From Streptosporangiaceae bacterium (GTDB lineage Bacteria > Actinomycetota > Actinomycetes > Streptosporangiales > Streptosporangiaceae): a stretch of DNA of 9,908 bases. The position numbers were made by a program, and so were the translations under genes. The stretch covers positions 1-9,908 of the forward strand of contig JAICWX010000316.1 of assembly GCA_025934635.1 (NCBI GenBank). Direction: 5' to 3'. This document shows, one piece after another, positions 1-6,000 of the stretch; position 1 is the stretch's first letter; each line of letters starts with the position of its first letter. The notes beneath the pieces were generated by a model. The model saw only the letters and a list, made by a program, of their open reading frames with translations. It was not told where the DNA came from and ran no database searches.

Positions 1-80
1 CTCCGGTGCCTGACGCTCCGGTGCCTGACGCTCCGGTGCCTGACGCTCCGGTGCCTGACGCTCCGGTGCCTGATCTTCCG
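1..80 (+). repeat. 15-bp tandem repeat encoding PDAPV units
   Basis: The unit gtgcctgacgctccg occurs four times exactly (6-20, 21-35, 36-50, 51-65), followed by a degenerate copy (66-80). Bases 1-5 match the end of a further unit, so the array continues beyond the window. The unit is a multiple of three, so gain or loss of copies keeps the reading frame and changes only the number of PDAPV repeats. Every unit also offers a GTG start codon. Confidence 0.95.
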
Positions 81-1202
81 GTGGCTGACGACAGGTTCAC
101 CGGGCTCCTGGTCGCCTTCGCCGCCGAGCTGCGCGCGGCCGGGCTCGCGGTGGGCACGGGGGACGTGCTGGTCTACTGCTCGGCGGCGGGCACGCTGGAC
201 CCCTCCGACCTGACCGACCTGTACTGGGCCGGCCGGACCACGCTGGTGACCAGGCACGACGACATCGCCCGGTACGACGAGGCGTTCCGGCGGTTCTTCC
301 TCGGCGACGGGAGCCCGGATGAGGAACTGACGCTCATGCTGCGCGCGTCGGCGGAGGCCCAGGGGGCGCTGGCCATCCCGTCGACCGAGCCGGGCGACTC
401 CGACGAACAGGACGAGGCCACGCTCGGCTGGATGGCCTCCGACGTGGAGGCCCTGAAGCACAAGTCGTTCCCGGCCTGCACGCCCGAGGAGCTCGCGGCG
501 CTGCGCCGGATCCTGGCCAGGATCCGGCTCACCCCGCCGCGCCGCCGGACCCGGCGCACCGCGGCCGCCCGGTCGGGCACCCGGCCCGACCCGCGCCGGA
601 CCGTCCGGGAATCCATGCGGATGCACGGCGAGCCGGCCCGGCTGTACTGGCGGCGGCGGCGGGTCCGGCTGCGGCCGGTGGTGCTGATCCTGGACATCTC
701 CGGGTCCATGGCCGACTACTCGCGCAGCCTGCTGCAGTTCGCGCACTCGGCGAAGCGGTCGGCCGGGCGCGTGGAGGTCTTCTGCTTCGGCACCACGCTG
801 ACCCGGGTGACCGGGGCGATGGAGTGCCGGCGCCCGGACGAGGCGCTCGAGCGAGCCGCGCGGGCGGCCTTCGACTGGGACGGCGGGACCAGGATCGGGG
901 ACAGCCTGGACGCCTTCGTCCGCGACTGGGGCCGCCGCGGCCTGTGCCGGGGCGGCATCGTGATCATCTGCTCAGACGGGCTCGACCGCGGCGACCCGGA
1001 GGTGCTGGCGGCGGCGATGGAACGGCTGTCCCGGCTGTGCCACCGGCTGGTCTGGCTGAACCCGCACAAGGGTGACGACCCGGGCTTCCGTCCGAGCACG
1101 CTGGGAATGATGATCGCCGCCCCGCATGTCGACCTGCTGCTGTCCGGCCACGACCTGGCCAGCCTGGAGAAGTTCGCCATCCTGCTGCCGGGCCTGAACT
1201 AG
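6..1202 (+). CDS. CoxE-type VWA domain protein, N-terminus at window edge
   Basis: The C-terminal half is a von Willebrand A fold with a metal-ion site: DISGS (D230, S232, S234), a threonine in GGTRIGDS (T295) and an aspartate in ICSDG (D324). The N-terminal half (about residues 30-115) resembles the helical region of the CoxE family, and residues 120-215 form a charged, Arg-rich linker. Known CoxE proteins work with a MoxR-type AAA ATPase (CoxD) in maturing Mo-containing CO dehydrogenase-like enzymes. No such partner lies in this window, so that role is inferred; an ATPase gene would be expected upstream of the edge. The first 25 residues are PDAPV-type repeats encoded by a 15-bp tandem repeat in which each unit carries an in-frame GTG, so the true start is uncertain and may be outside the window or as late as about position 81. 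The stop codon TAG overlaps the end of an IS630 element. Confidence 0.8.
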   Translation: MPDAPVPDAPVPDAPVPDAPVPDLPVADDRFTGLLVAFAAELRAAGLAVGTGDVLVYCSAAGTLDPSDLTDLYWAGRTTLVTRHDDIARYDEAFRRFFLGDGSPDEELTLMLRASAEAQGALAIPSTEPGDSDEQDEATLGWMASDVEALKHKSFPACTPEELAALRRILARIRLTPPRRRTRRTAAARSGTRPDPRRTVRESMRMHGEPARLYWRRRRVRLRPVVLILDISGSMADYSRSLLQFAHSAKRSAGRVEVFCFGTTLTRVTGAMECRRPDEALERAARAAFDWDGGTRIGDSLDAFVRDWGRRGLCRGGIVIICSDGLDRGDPEVLAAAMERLSRLCHRLVWLNPHKGDDPGFRPSTLGMMIAAPHVDLLLSGHDLASLEKFAILLPGLN

Positions 1203-2347
1203 TGTCCCGGTCCTGAGATGCGTGAGCAGTAGCGGCAGATGCGGTCGATGATCTGGTCGGCGGTCTTGGTCCACCTGAATGGCCTGGCGTTGGCATTCCA
1301 GAACCTGATCCAGTCCTCCAGGGCGGTGGTGAGCTCGCCGAGCGAGCAGAACACGCCGCGGTCCAGGCAGCGGCGCTGCAGTTCGGCGAACCACCGTTCC
1401 ACCTGGCTGATCCAGGACGAGTATGTCGGCGTGAAGTGCAGCTGGACGCGGGGATGGGCCAGGAGCCACCGGTGGACCACGGGTGCCTTGTGCGCGGCCA
1501 GGTTGCCGCAGATCACGTGGATGGCCAGGCCGGGGTCGGTCTGCCGGTCGATCTGGTCCAGGAAGTCACGGAAGCCGGCGGCCCGGTGCTGGGCGGACAG
1601 GCAGCTGATCACCTTGCCGGTAGCGGTGTTCAGGGCGGCGAACAGGTCAATGGTGCCGTGCCGGACGTAGTCATGGCTGCGCCGCTCCGGGACGCCGGGG
1701 ATCATCGGCAGCACCGGAGCGGTTCGCTGCAGAGCCTGGATCTGCGGTTTCTCATCCACCGCGAAGACCACCGCGTGCTCGGGCGGGGCGAGATACAGGC
1801 CCACGACGTCGCGGATCTTCTCGATCAGCAGCGGGTCCGGCGAGATCTTGAAGTCCTCGGTGCGCCAGGGCTGCAGCCCGAACGACCGCCAGATCCGGTG
1901 CACCGACGTCGGCGAGATCCCGACCTGGCGGGCCAGGTCCCGCTTAGACCAGTGCGTGGCGCCCTCCGGGGTCTCCTCCAAGGTCCGTATCACTACCTCC
2001 TCCACCTGGGCGTCGGTGATGGTACGCGGAACTCCCGGCCGGGGCTCATCACCCAGCCCGTCCAGCCTCCCGGCCAGGAACCGGGCCCGCCACTTCATCA
2101 CCGTGTTCCGGCTGACCCGCAGCCGCGCCGCGACCGCGGTGTTGCTGCGGCCCTCGGCGCAGGCCAGCACGATCCGCGCCCGCATCGCCAGCCCCTGCGC
2201 GGTCTTCCGCCGCTTCGCCCAGTTCTCCAGTGTCCGCCGCTCAGCCCCGGACAGCAGCAGCGGCTTCAGCCTCGTATCACCCATGCCACCAGCAGACCCC
2301 GACCCGGGGATCTCGTCACCATCCAGCCGGGCCATGAGACCAAACAC
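1199..2347 (-). CDS. IS630-family transposase, second catalytic Asp replaced by Gly
   Basis: The 382-aa protein has a helix-turn-helix region (about residues 30-110, including VAARLRVSRNTVMKWRARF), a second helical DNA-binding segment (about 120-165) and an IS630-type DDE domain. The first catalytic acid is D198 in AVDEKPQIQ and the last is E317 in WISQVERWF, in the usual family context. The position expected to hold the second aspartate, normally in a DN..(T/A)HK motif, reads ICGNLAAHK with G281, encoded GGC, one transition from GAC. The 36-residue spacing to E317 fits the family's DD34-36E pattern, so G281 is the substituted residue. Cut-and-paste activity is therefore probably lost, although the termini look intact. 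The start is uncertain: GTG 2347 gives the longest frame, while ATG 2335 and ATG 2284 are alternatives, and none has a clear Shine-Dalgarno sequence. The stop (TAG, 1201-1199) uses the duplicated TA and one flanking host base. Confidence 0.9.
   Translation of the reverse strand: MFGLMARLDGDEIPGSGSAGGMGDTRLKPLLLSGAERRTLENWAKRRKTAQGLAMRARIVLACAEGRSNTAVAARLRVSRNTVMKWRARFLAGRLDGLGDEPRPGVPRTITDAQVEEVVIRTLEETPEGATHWSKRDLARQVGISPTSVHRIWRSFGLQPWRTEDFKISPDPLLIEKIRDVVGLYLAPPEHAVVFAVDEKPQIQALQRTAPVLPMIPGVPERRSHDYVRHGTIDLFAALNTATGKVISCLSAQHRAAGFRDFLDQIDRQTDPGLAIHVICGNLAAHKAPVVHRWLLAHPRVQLHFTPTYSSWISQVERWFAELQRRCLDRGVFCSLGELTTALEDWIRFWNANARPFRWTKTADQIIDRICRYCSRISGPGH
1202..1221 (+). repeat. IS630 left terminal inverted repeat
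   Basis: This end matches the inward reading of 2385-2366 at 17 of 20 positions. It starts immediately after the TA at 1200-1201. Confidence 0.9.
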
Positions 2348-2365
2348 GACTCACGTGGCGATAAG

Positions 2366-2385
2366 GAATCTCAAGACCGGAACAC
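2366..2385 (-). repeat. IS630 right terminal inverted repeat
   Basis: This is the partner of 1202-1221. It ends immediately before the TA at 2386-2387 and lies upstream of the transposase start. Confidence 0.9.
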
Positions 2386-2404
2386 TAGGCCGGCGCTCGC
2401 GCTG

Positions 2405-2436
2405 GGGGCAGAGCCCGCGCCGGGGCAGAGCCCGCG
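2405..2436. repeat. Pair of 15-bp direct repeats with short hairpins
   Basis: The sequence ggggcagagcccgcg occurs at 2405-2419 and again at 2422-2436. Each copy contains a GGGC-AGA-GCCC hairpin. Before the IS insertion these would have lain about 20 nt after the VWA stop codon, so they may be a remnant of that gene's transcription end; there is no T-tract. The rest of 2388-2643 shows no convincing gene. Confidence 0.5.
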
Positions 2437-2581
2437 TATGAGCGCGGCCCCTTCCCCAGTGCCCCGGACGGCAAAGGATTGCATGTGCGCGGCAGCCTGA
2501 TGGCCGCTTTCCGCCACTCGACGCTGGGAATTTCGCGTTTTATGCTCAGGCGAGCAATCTTGTCACCCTTTCGGTGGGGGG

Positions 2582-2597
2582 CCTGACGTCGGTCAGG
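2582..2597. promoter_or_regulatory. Perfect inverted repeat, possible operator
   Basis: CCTGAC-GTCG-GTCAGG is a 6-bp perfect dyad centred about 67 bp upstream of the start codon at 2657. Its size and position suit a dimeric regulator, but no regulator gene is adjacent and no clear promoter hexamers could be assigned around it. Confidence 0.3.
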
Positions 2598-2656
2598 GTG
2601 ACTGCGACGGTGCCAGCGGGCACCTGAATTCCCGGCAGCACACGGAGGAATTACGC

Positions 2657-3013
2657 ATGAGCACTGCCATTTCCTGGGTGTTCGAGGCCACCGTCAGGCC
2701 GGACGGGCTGGATGATTACCGCGCCCTGACCAAGGAGATCACCGCTGAAAACGAGGCCTCCGAGCCCGGCCAGGAGATCTTCGAATGGTTCCTCAACGGC
2801 CACGATGTGCACATCTACGAGCGTTATTCGGATGCCGATGCGGCGGTCACTCACGTCGGCCGATTCGTGGAGAACTTCGCCGGGCGCTTTCTCGACCTGT
2901 GCACGCCGACCCGGATGAGCGTCTACGGCGACGCGACCGATGAGGTGAAGGCCGCTACCGCCGGCTTCAACCCGAGCTTCTACGGGCCGATCGCCGGCCA
3001 CGCCAGGGGTTAG
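2657..3013 (+). CDS. Small dimeric alpha/beta-barrel (ABM-like) protein
   Basis: The 118-aa protein has the pattern of the antibiotic biosynthesis monooxygenase (ABM)-like dimeric alpha/beta barrel: a first strand (ISWVFEATVRP), a helix rich in D, Y and E (GLDDYRALTKEITAENEA), then strand-strand-helix (FEWFLNGHDVHIYERYSDADAAVTHV). ERY followed by an acidic helix is typical of this fold. Members include monooxygenases and heme- or quinol-acting enzymes, but many have no known substrate, and no catalytic assignment is possible here. The ATG is well supported by GGAGGA at 2644-2649, 7 nt upstream. The gene stands alone: an IS lies to its left and a decayed gene to its right. There is no signal peptide or membrane segment, so it is probably cytoplasmic. 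Confidence 0.7.
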   Translation: MSTAISWVFEATVRPDGLDDYRALTKEITAENEASEPGQEIFEWFLNGHDVHIYERYSDADAAVTHVGRFVENFAGRFLDLCTPTRMSVYGDATDEVKAATAGFNPSFYGPIAGHARG

Positions 3014-3109
3014 TTCCGTTACCGCGGCAGTTCCGGGACGCGTGCTGGCACACTGCTGCCGGCCAGGGGCGTGCCGGTACGGAAGCGCTCCGCTCCGCCG
3101 GGCTGTCTC

Positions 3110-3268
3110 TCACGGGGAGTACGGGGTCGGGGTGGTGGTGCAGGTGCCCGCCGGGGTGCGCCAGATCAGCACGCCGGGTTCGGGTTGCCCTAGCCGCCAG
3201 CTCTCGGCTTGCTTGCACCAATGGTGGTGACGGCACAGCGGACCTTGCCCGCACTGGCATATATAGTC
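3110..3268 (-). pseudogene. C-terminal remnant of an HNH endonuclease (DUF222/13E12 type)
   Basis: Read on the minus strand, about 52 codons match the C-terminal end of the large actinobacterial DUF222/13E12 HNH endonuclease family. Visible features are CQCGQGPLCRHHHWCKQ (cysteines and the HH of the HNH zinc-binding fold), then WRLGQPEPGVLIWRTPAG and a TTTP..Y tail before the TAG at 3110-3112. Intact members are several hundred residues long and have an N-terminal DUF222 domain and an upstream D-H..P motif. Neither is visible in the same frame upstream: the frame stays open to an ATG at 3337, but residues 1-23 do not look like the family. It is best read as a truncated, non-functional remnant. 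The flanking 3014-3109 and 3269-3388 show no other gene. Confidence 0.65.
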
Positions 3269-3388
3269 GTTGACCTGGGTAAACAGCTGATTGAGTTGGC
3301 TTGAGGCGTAGGCATGCCGTCTCGGCGCTGATGGCATGCCCGCTCAGGGGGCACGTCACGGAACCGGTGCGGGATGGGCCGCGTTCGC

Positions 3389-3400
3389 TACTCTGTGATT
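3389..3400 (+). promoter_or_regulatory. -10 box for a leaderless transcript
   Basis: TACTCT (3389-3394) fits the actinobacterial TAnnnT -10 pattern and lies 6 nt before the GTG at 3401. Transcription would start at or next to the start codon. No Shine-Dalgarno sequence and no good -35 are seen. Confidence 0.5.
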
Positions 3401-3781
3401 GTGAGTTACCAGTCGATGAGCCTTGCTGAGCTTGCTCGCTTCATCGCGGCCGAGCCAGACTTCGACACACGATGGCGGCTGGTCGTCGAATTCCTAAAGG
3501 AGTACCACCGCGAGCCGGCCGGAGCGCGTCAGCGACTGCTCGCGGACGCGCCGGGATCGACCGGCGATGAGCGCTGGGACGTGCTCTTCGCGGGGCTCGC
3601 TGAGCACCTCGCCATGCGAGATGGCATGGACGGACCGAGTTGGTCGGCATCTCGCGGGCTGCGGCGCTTCTGGTTCCCGTTCGACACTCCAGGCGCGCGC
3701 GCGCAGGCGCTCGTACACGCTCCGGCCGCGTTCCGCAGGCGGGGTGTGTTCGTCGCCGGCTACGAGATCGACGCCGCGTGA
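3401..3781 (+). CDS. Conserved small protein, partner of the downstream nucleotidyltransferase
   Basis: The 126-aa protein has no enzyme motif I can name. It is mostly helical: an N-terminal helix (MSLAELARFIAAEPDF), a charged segment (RWRLVVEFLKEYH), a GDERWD..FAGLAEHLAMRDG stretch, and a C-terminal part rich in aromatics (RRFWFPFDTPGARAQALVHAPAAFRRRG). I recall proteins of this pattern directly upstream of DUF6036-like nucleotidyltransferases in other actinomycetes, which would make it the presumed antitoxin or partner; that role is inferred. I chose GTG 3401 over the upstream ATG 3374 because a -10 box sits 6 nt before it and nothing resembling a ribosome binding site precedes either codon. 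The stop TGA (3779-3781) overlaps the next gene's GTG, which implies translational coupling. Confidence 0.7.
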   Translation: MSYQSMSLAELARFIAAEPDFDTRWRLVVEFLKEYHREPAGARQRLLADAPGSTGDERWDVLFAGLAEHLAMRDGMDGPSWSASRGLRRFWFPFDTPGARAQALVHAPAAFRRRGVFVAGYEIDAA

Positions 3782-4314
3782 ACGAGCCCTCGCCGCTGCT
3801 CGACCGCGCGGCCATCGAGGAGGCGTTTCGCCGTCTTGGCGACCGGCTGGCCAGGCGCGGCGTGGTGGCGGACCTCTACGTGTTCGGCGGTGCTGCGATG
3901 GCCCTTGCGTACGACTCGCGTAGGGCAACCCGTGACGTCGATGCCCTCTTCAAGCCGCACGGCATCGTCCTTGAGGAAGCACTGGCGGTGGCTGCCGAGC
4001 TCGATCTGCCCCGCTGGTGGCTGAACGAGCAGGCCAGTTCCTATGTCGCGCCTGGCGGGGACTCGGCAGCCTCCCGGGTATTCGACCATCCGGGCCTTCG
4101 CGTCTTCGCCGCCTCTCCCGAGCATCTCCTGGCTATGAAAGCGCTCGCAGCCCGGCCTCGCGACGCGGAAGACATCCGGCAACTCGTGCAGGTACTCGGC
4201 CTGCACACTGTCGATGACGTCCTCGCCTCGGTGCGCGAGAGCTTTCCTGAAGAGGAGCCGCCCGCGCGGCTCGGGCTCCTCCTAAGAGACATCTTCGCTG
4301 ATCAGGACGAGTGA
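3778..4314 (+). CDS. DUF6036-like nucleotidyltransferase (putative toxin)
   Basis: The 178-aa protein shows a minimal nucleotidyltransferase core: a helix, a strand with FGGAAMALAY (G37, G38), then RRATRDVDALF with the D53-x-D55 metal-binding pair. Further on, PEHLLAMKALAARPRDAEDI supplies K121 and an RD..D cluster (R128, D129, D132), as in AbiEii- and DUF6036-type proteins. Relatives include toxins that modify tRNA or other targets with nucleotides, as in AbiE and MenT systems; the target here is unknown. The start is GTG 3778, which overlaps the upstream stop as GTGA, so the two genes are almost certainly translated together. A longer in-frame reading back to 3640 would run through the upstream gene and is rejected. 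With only a weak -10 upstream and no internal promoter, expression probably depends on the promoter at 3389. Confidence 0.78.
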   Translation: MNEPSPLLDRAAIEEAFRRLGDRLARRGVVADLYVFGGAAMALAYDSRRATRDVDALFKPHGIVLEEALAVAAELDLPRWWLNEQASSYVAPGGDSAASRVFDHPGLRVFAASPEHLLAMKALAARPRDAEDIRQLVQVLGLHTVDDVLASVRESFPEEEPPARLGLLLRDIFADQDE

Positions 4315-4353
4315 GCGAATCGCCGTAGAACTGACGGAGGATCTGGAACGACC

Positions 4354-4379
4354 TGTGTAATTATCGCTGACACTGCGGA
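4354..4379 (+). repeat. 26-bp direct repeat, copy 1
   Basis: This copy matches 5622-5647 at 23 of 26 positions, with an identical 15-bp core (ttatcgctgacactg). It lies in the gap between the first and second nucleotidyltransferase modules and directly abuts an inverted repeat at 4380. Confidence 0.8.
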
Positions 4380-4423
4380 TTGTTTTCGCATTGGCAGATA
4401 CTGGTTCTGAGCTGCGAAAACAA
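4380..4423. promoter_or_regulatory. 11-bp perfect inverted repeat, 22-nt spacer
   Basis: TTGTTTTCGCA (4380-4390) pairs perfectly with TGCGAAAACAA (4413-4423). It lies in a relatively AT-rich gap about 110-155 bp upstream of the start at 4536. It could be an operator pair for autoregulation or part of a small mobile element end; the spacer is long for a terminator. Confidence 0.55.
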
Positions 4424-4522
4424 CGTTTCTATGGTGGTTCCTCCGGTACTTTGCCGTACGATGGAGGGCCGTGGCGGGCGACCGTGCGCGGCGAGCCTGC
4501 TACTCGTGGCGTGCAGAACAGG

Positions 4523-4535
4523 GATAATTATCCGC
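4523..4535 (+). promoter_or_regulatory. -10 box for a leaderless transcript
   Basis: GATAAT (4523-4528) is close to the TATAAT consensus and lies 7 nt before ATG 4536. No ribosome binding site is present between them. A -35 hexamer could not be assigned. Confidence 0.55.
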
Positions 4536-4862
4536 ATGGAGACTGTCAGCTTGCCGTCGCGCTGGGATTCCTACGCGCGCCGCCTGCCGGCGGCTCTGGA
4601 AGACCTGAGAGGGCCTGCTGCGGGCGAGATCGAGTTGCCGCTGCATGTGGCCTGGTCGGGACGCCGGGTATACGACGTGGGCCGGGAGGATCAGCGCCTG
4701 GTCCTGTACGCGCTGCTCCTCGCGGAGGCACCGCGGGAGGATCTCGAGCGGTTCGTGCATCGCGAGTCGCTGGTCTCCATCTGGCCCCGGTTGCGGCGGC
4801 TGCTGGGGCCGCACGCCCGCCGGGAGTGGGAGCGGCAGCTCATCACGCCGGCTCCCCGGTGA
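4536..4862 (+). CDS. Small conserved protein, partner of the AbiEii-like gene
   Basis: The 108-aa protein is not a family I can name by function. It is helical and rich in Arg and Leu, with WDSYARRLPAALEDLRG near the N-terminus, an LPLHVAWSGRRVYDVG centre and a helical tail (DLERFVHRESLVSIWPRLRRLLG). Similar short proteins precede AbiEii-type nucleotidyltransferases in actinomycetes as far as I recall, so it may be the antitoxin; no DNA-binding fold is obvious. ATG 4536 is favoured over upstream in-frame starts because a GATAAT -10 box ends 7 nt before it. Its stop (4860-4862) overlaps the next GTG by 4 bp. It shows no visible similarity to the small partner at 3401. Confidence 0.68.
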   Translation: METVSLPSRWDSYARRLPAALEDLRGPAAGEIELPLHVAWSGRRVYDVGREDQRLVLYALLLAEAPREDLERFVHRESLVSIWPRLRRLLGPHARREWERQLITPAPR

Positions 4863-5566
4863 GCCTGGACGGGCTTCCTCCTGCTCACCTCCGGGTGCTG
4901 CTGGATGGCCTGCCTGTCTTCGAGCGGTACGGCCTGCTGCTGGCGGGAGGGTACGCGTTCCGAGCCCATGAGATCGTGCACCGGCCGTCGCAGGACCTGG
5001 ACTTCGCGACCAGTGACGACACCCCGCTGCCGGAGATCGCCGCGCATGTCCAGGACGCGTTCCAGCGCGCAGGTTACGGCGTGCGGCTGGCCGAGGCGGC
5101 CAGCGCGAGGTACGCGCGCCTGGTGCTGCAGCTTCCCGGTTCCGGTGAGGAGCTCGAGATGGATCTCCTGAAGGAGGCGCTGGAGCCCCGGTGGATGACG
5201 GTTCAGATAACCCCTGCGGCAAGCGTTCGGGCAGTATCGCTCGAAGACACGGTGGGCTTGAAGGCACGCGCCTGGCACGACCGGTTCGTGATCCGCGACA
5301 TCATCGATCTCCACGCCGTAGCCGGGACCTTTTCCTATTCCGATCTTGAGAACCTGGCCCGCCGTCATGACCCCGACCTCGACCTGGAGGCGTTCCTGGA
5401 CCATCTCGCCGGGGTCAGCGTCTTCGCCGACGAAGACTTCGCCGAATACGGGCTAGCTGAACCGAGGATCGCCGACCTGCGCAACTGGGTCACAGGCTGG
5501 TACGGCGACCTCAGCGGCCGTCTCGCTGCGGACTTTACCGGCGATGAAACCTCAGATGGCCTATGA
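4859..5566 (+). CDS. AbiEii/AbiGii-type nucleotidyltransferase (putative toxin)
   Basis: The 235-aa protein has LLLAGGYAFRAH (G30, G31) followed by RPSQDLDFAT with the D46-x-D48 metal pair, the signature of AbiEii-like nucleotidyltransferases. A candidate third carboxylate is D102 in LEMDLLKEAL. The family's second half is visible as SLEDTVGLKARAW (K135) and RFVIRDIIDLHAV (R146, D147, D150), then a helical C-terminal domain. AbiEii proteins are the toxin half of type IV abortive-infection systems, and related MenT toxins add nucleotides to tRNA ends; the target here is unknown. GTG 4859 overlaps the preceding stop (GTGA). The frame is open much further upstream, back to 4391, but only because it runs antiphase through the previous gene. 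Confidence 0.82.
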   Translation: MSLDGLPPAHLRVLLDGLPVFERYGLLLAGGYAFRAHEIVHRPSQDLDFATSDDTPLPEIAAHVQDAFQRAGYGVRLAEAASARYARLVLQLPGSGEELEMDLLKEALEPRWMTVQITPAASVRAVSLEDTVGLKARAWHDRFVIRDIIDLHAVAGTFSYSDLENLARRHDPDLDLEAFLDHLAGVSVFADEDFAEYGLAEPRIADLRNWVTGWYGDLSGRLAADFTGDETSDGL

Positions 5567-5621
5567 CCAGCGCATCCGACGCGAAGACGACTGCTCGTTC
5601 GGGATGTCAGACGGAACGAAG

Positions 5622-5647
5622 TGTGTGGTTATCGCTGACACTGTGGA
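5622..5647 (+). repeat. 26-bp direct repeat, copy 2
   Basis: This copy matches 4354-4379 at 23 of 26 positions. It lies between the AbiEii-like gene and the Phd/RelE pair, about 70 bp upstream of the phd start. Within and just after it, gctgacactg and gctgacgctg form a further short imperfect repeat. Confidence 0.8.
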
Positions 5648-5702
5648 AACTGCTGACGCTGCCAGGATAGCCACTTTCCAGCCCTTATTGATGACCGGTC
5701 TG

Positions 5703-5715
5703 TATAGTGGTCTTT
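5703..5715 (+). promoter_or_regulatory. -10 box and likely operator region of the phd-relE operon
   Basis: TATAGT (5703-5708) lies 7 nt before ATG 5716, so the transcript is probably leaderless. A perfect palindrome GACCGGTC (5693-5700) sits directly upstream and GGTC recurs at 5709, so binding by the antitoxin complex over the promoter is plausible, as is usual for such operons. The -35 is unclear. Confidence 0.55.
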
Positions 5716-6000
5716 ATGGAGACTATACCTATCACCGAGGCGAAGGCCCGGATCGCAGAGCTGGCCGACCGGGTGGCACGCGAGCATGATCACTTCACCA
5801 TCACCAGAAACGGGCGGGCCGACGTGATGCTGATCTCCGTAGCGGAATACGAGTCCATGCAGGAGACCCTGGACATCCTGAGCGATGAGGAGACCCTGGC
5901 GGACCTGCGGCAGTCACGTGAGGACTTCGCGGCGGGCGATGTCTACAGCGTCGAGCAGGTTCGCGCTGAGCTCGAGCAGCGGCGGCTAGGCCCGCGGTGA
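5716..6000 (+). CDS. Phd/YefM-type antitoxin
   Basis: The 94-aa protein follows the Phd/YefM pattern. The N-terminal DNA-binding half has ITEAKARIAELADRV and ITRNGRADVMLISVAEYESM, and the acidic C-terminal half (TLDILSDEETLADLRQSREDF) normally wraps the toxin. It is known in this family to neutralise the RelE-type partner and repress its own operon. ATG 5716 is preferred to the GTG at 5707, because METIPITEAKARI is the usual beginning and the -10 box covers the earlier codon. The gene ends in a GTGA overlap with the toxin. Confidence 0.92.
   Translation: METIPITEAKARIAELADRVAREHDHFTITRNGRADVMLISVAEYESMQETLDILSDEETLADLRQSREDFAAGDVYSVEQVRAELEQRRLGPR

Larger units (their letters stand above)
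1202..2385 (-). mobile_element. Complete IS630-family insertion sequence (1184 bp)
   Basis: The element holds one transposase gene on the minus strand and is bounded by imperfect terminal inverted repeats. The outer 20 bases of the two ends match at 17 positions (left begins gtgtcccggtcctgag, right read inward begins gtgttccggtcttgag). TA dinucleotides flank it directly at 1200-1201 and 2386-2387, as expected for the IS630/Tc1-mariner group, which duplicates a TA target. Restoring the target gives CTAG, a preferred site reported for IS630. The insertion falls in the stop codon of the VWA gene, and the first element base (G) rebuilds TAG. Excision with one TA lost would also leave TAG, because the base after the right TA is G. 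Confidence 0.93.

Noticed and set aside
1..80. Tandem repeats as a CRISPR array
   Set aside because: The units are 15 bp, directly adjacent without spacers, and in frame with a coding region.
1436..2500. Long plus-strand frame across the IS element
   Set aside because: It lies antisense to the transposase, is low in recognisable motifs, and is explained by high-GC third-position bias.
2438..2500. 20-codon frame beginning with ATG after the IS
   Set aside because: There is no ribosome binding site and no resemblance to known small proteins.
3374..3400. ATG 3374 as the start of the first island gene
   Set aside because: The -10 box at 3389 would lie inside the gene, and the protein resembles its family only from about residue 10.
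4500..5404. Minus-strand frames opposite the AbiEii module
   Set aside because: They are shadows of the plus-strand genes, which have clear family motifs and overlapping starts.
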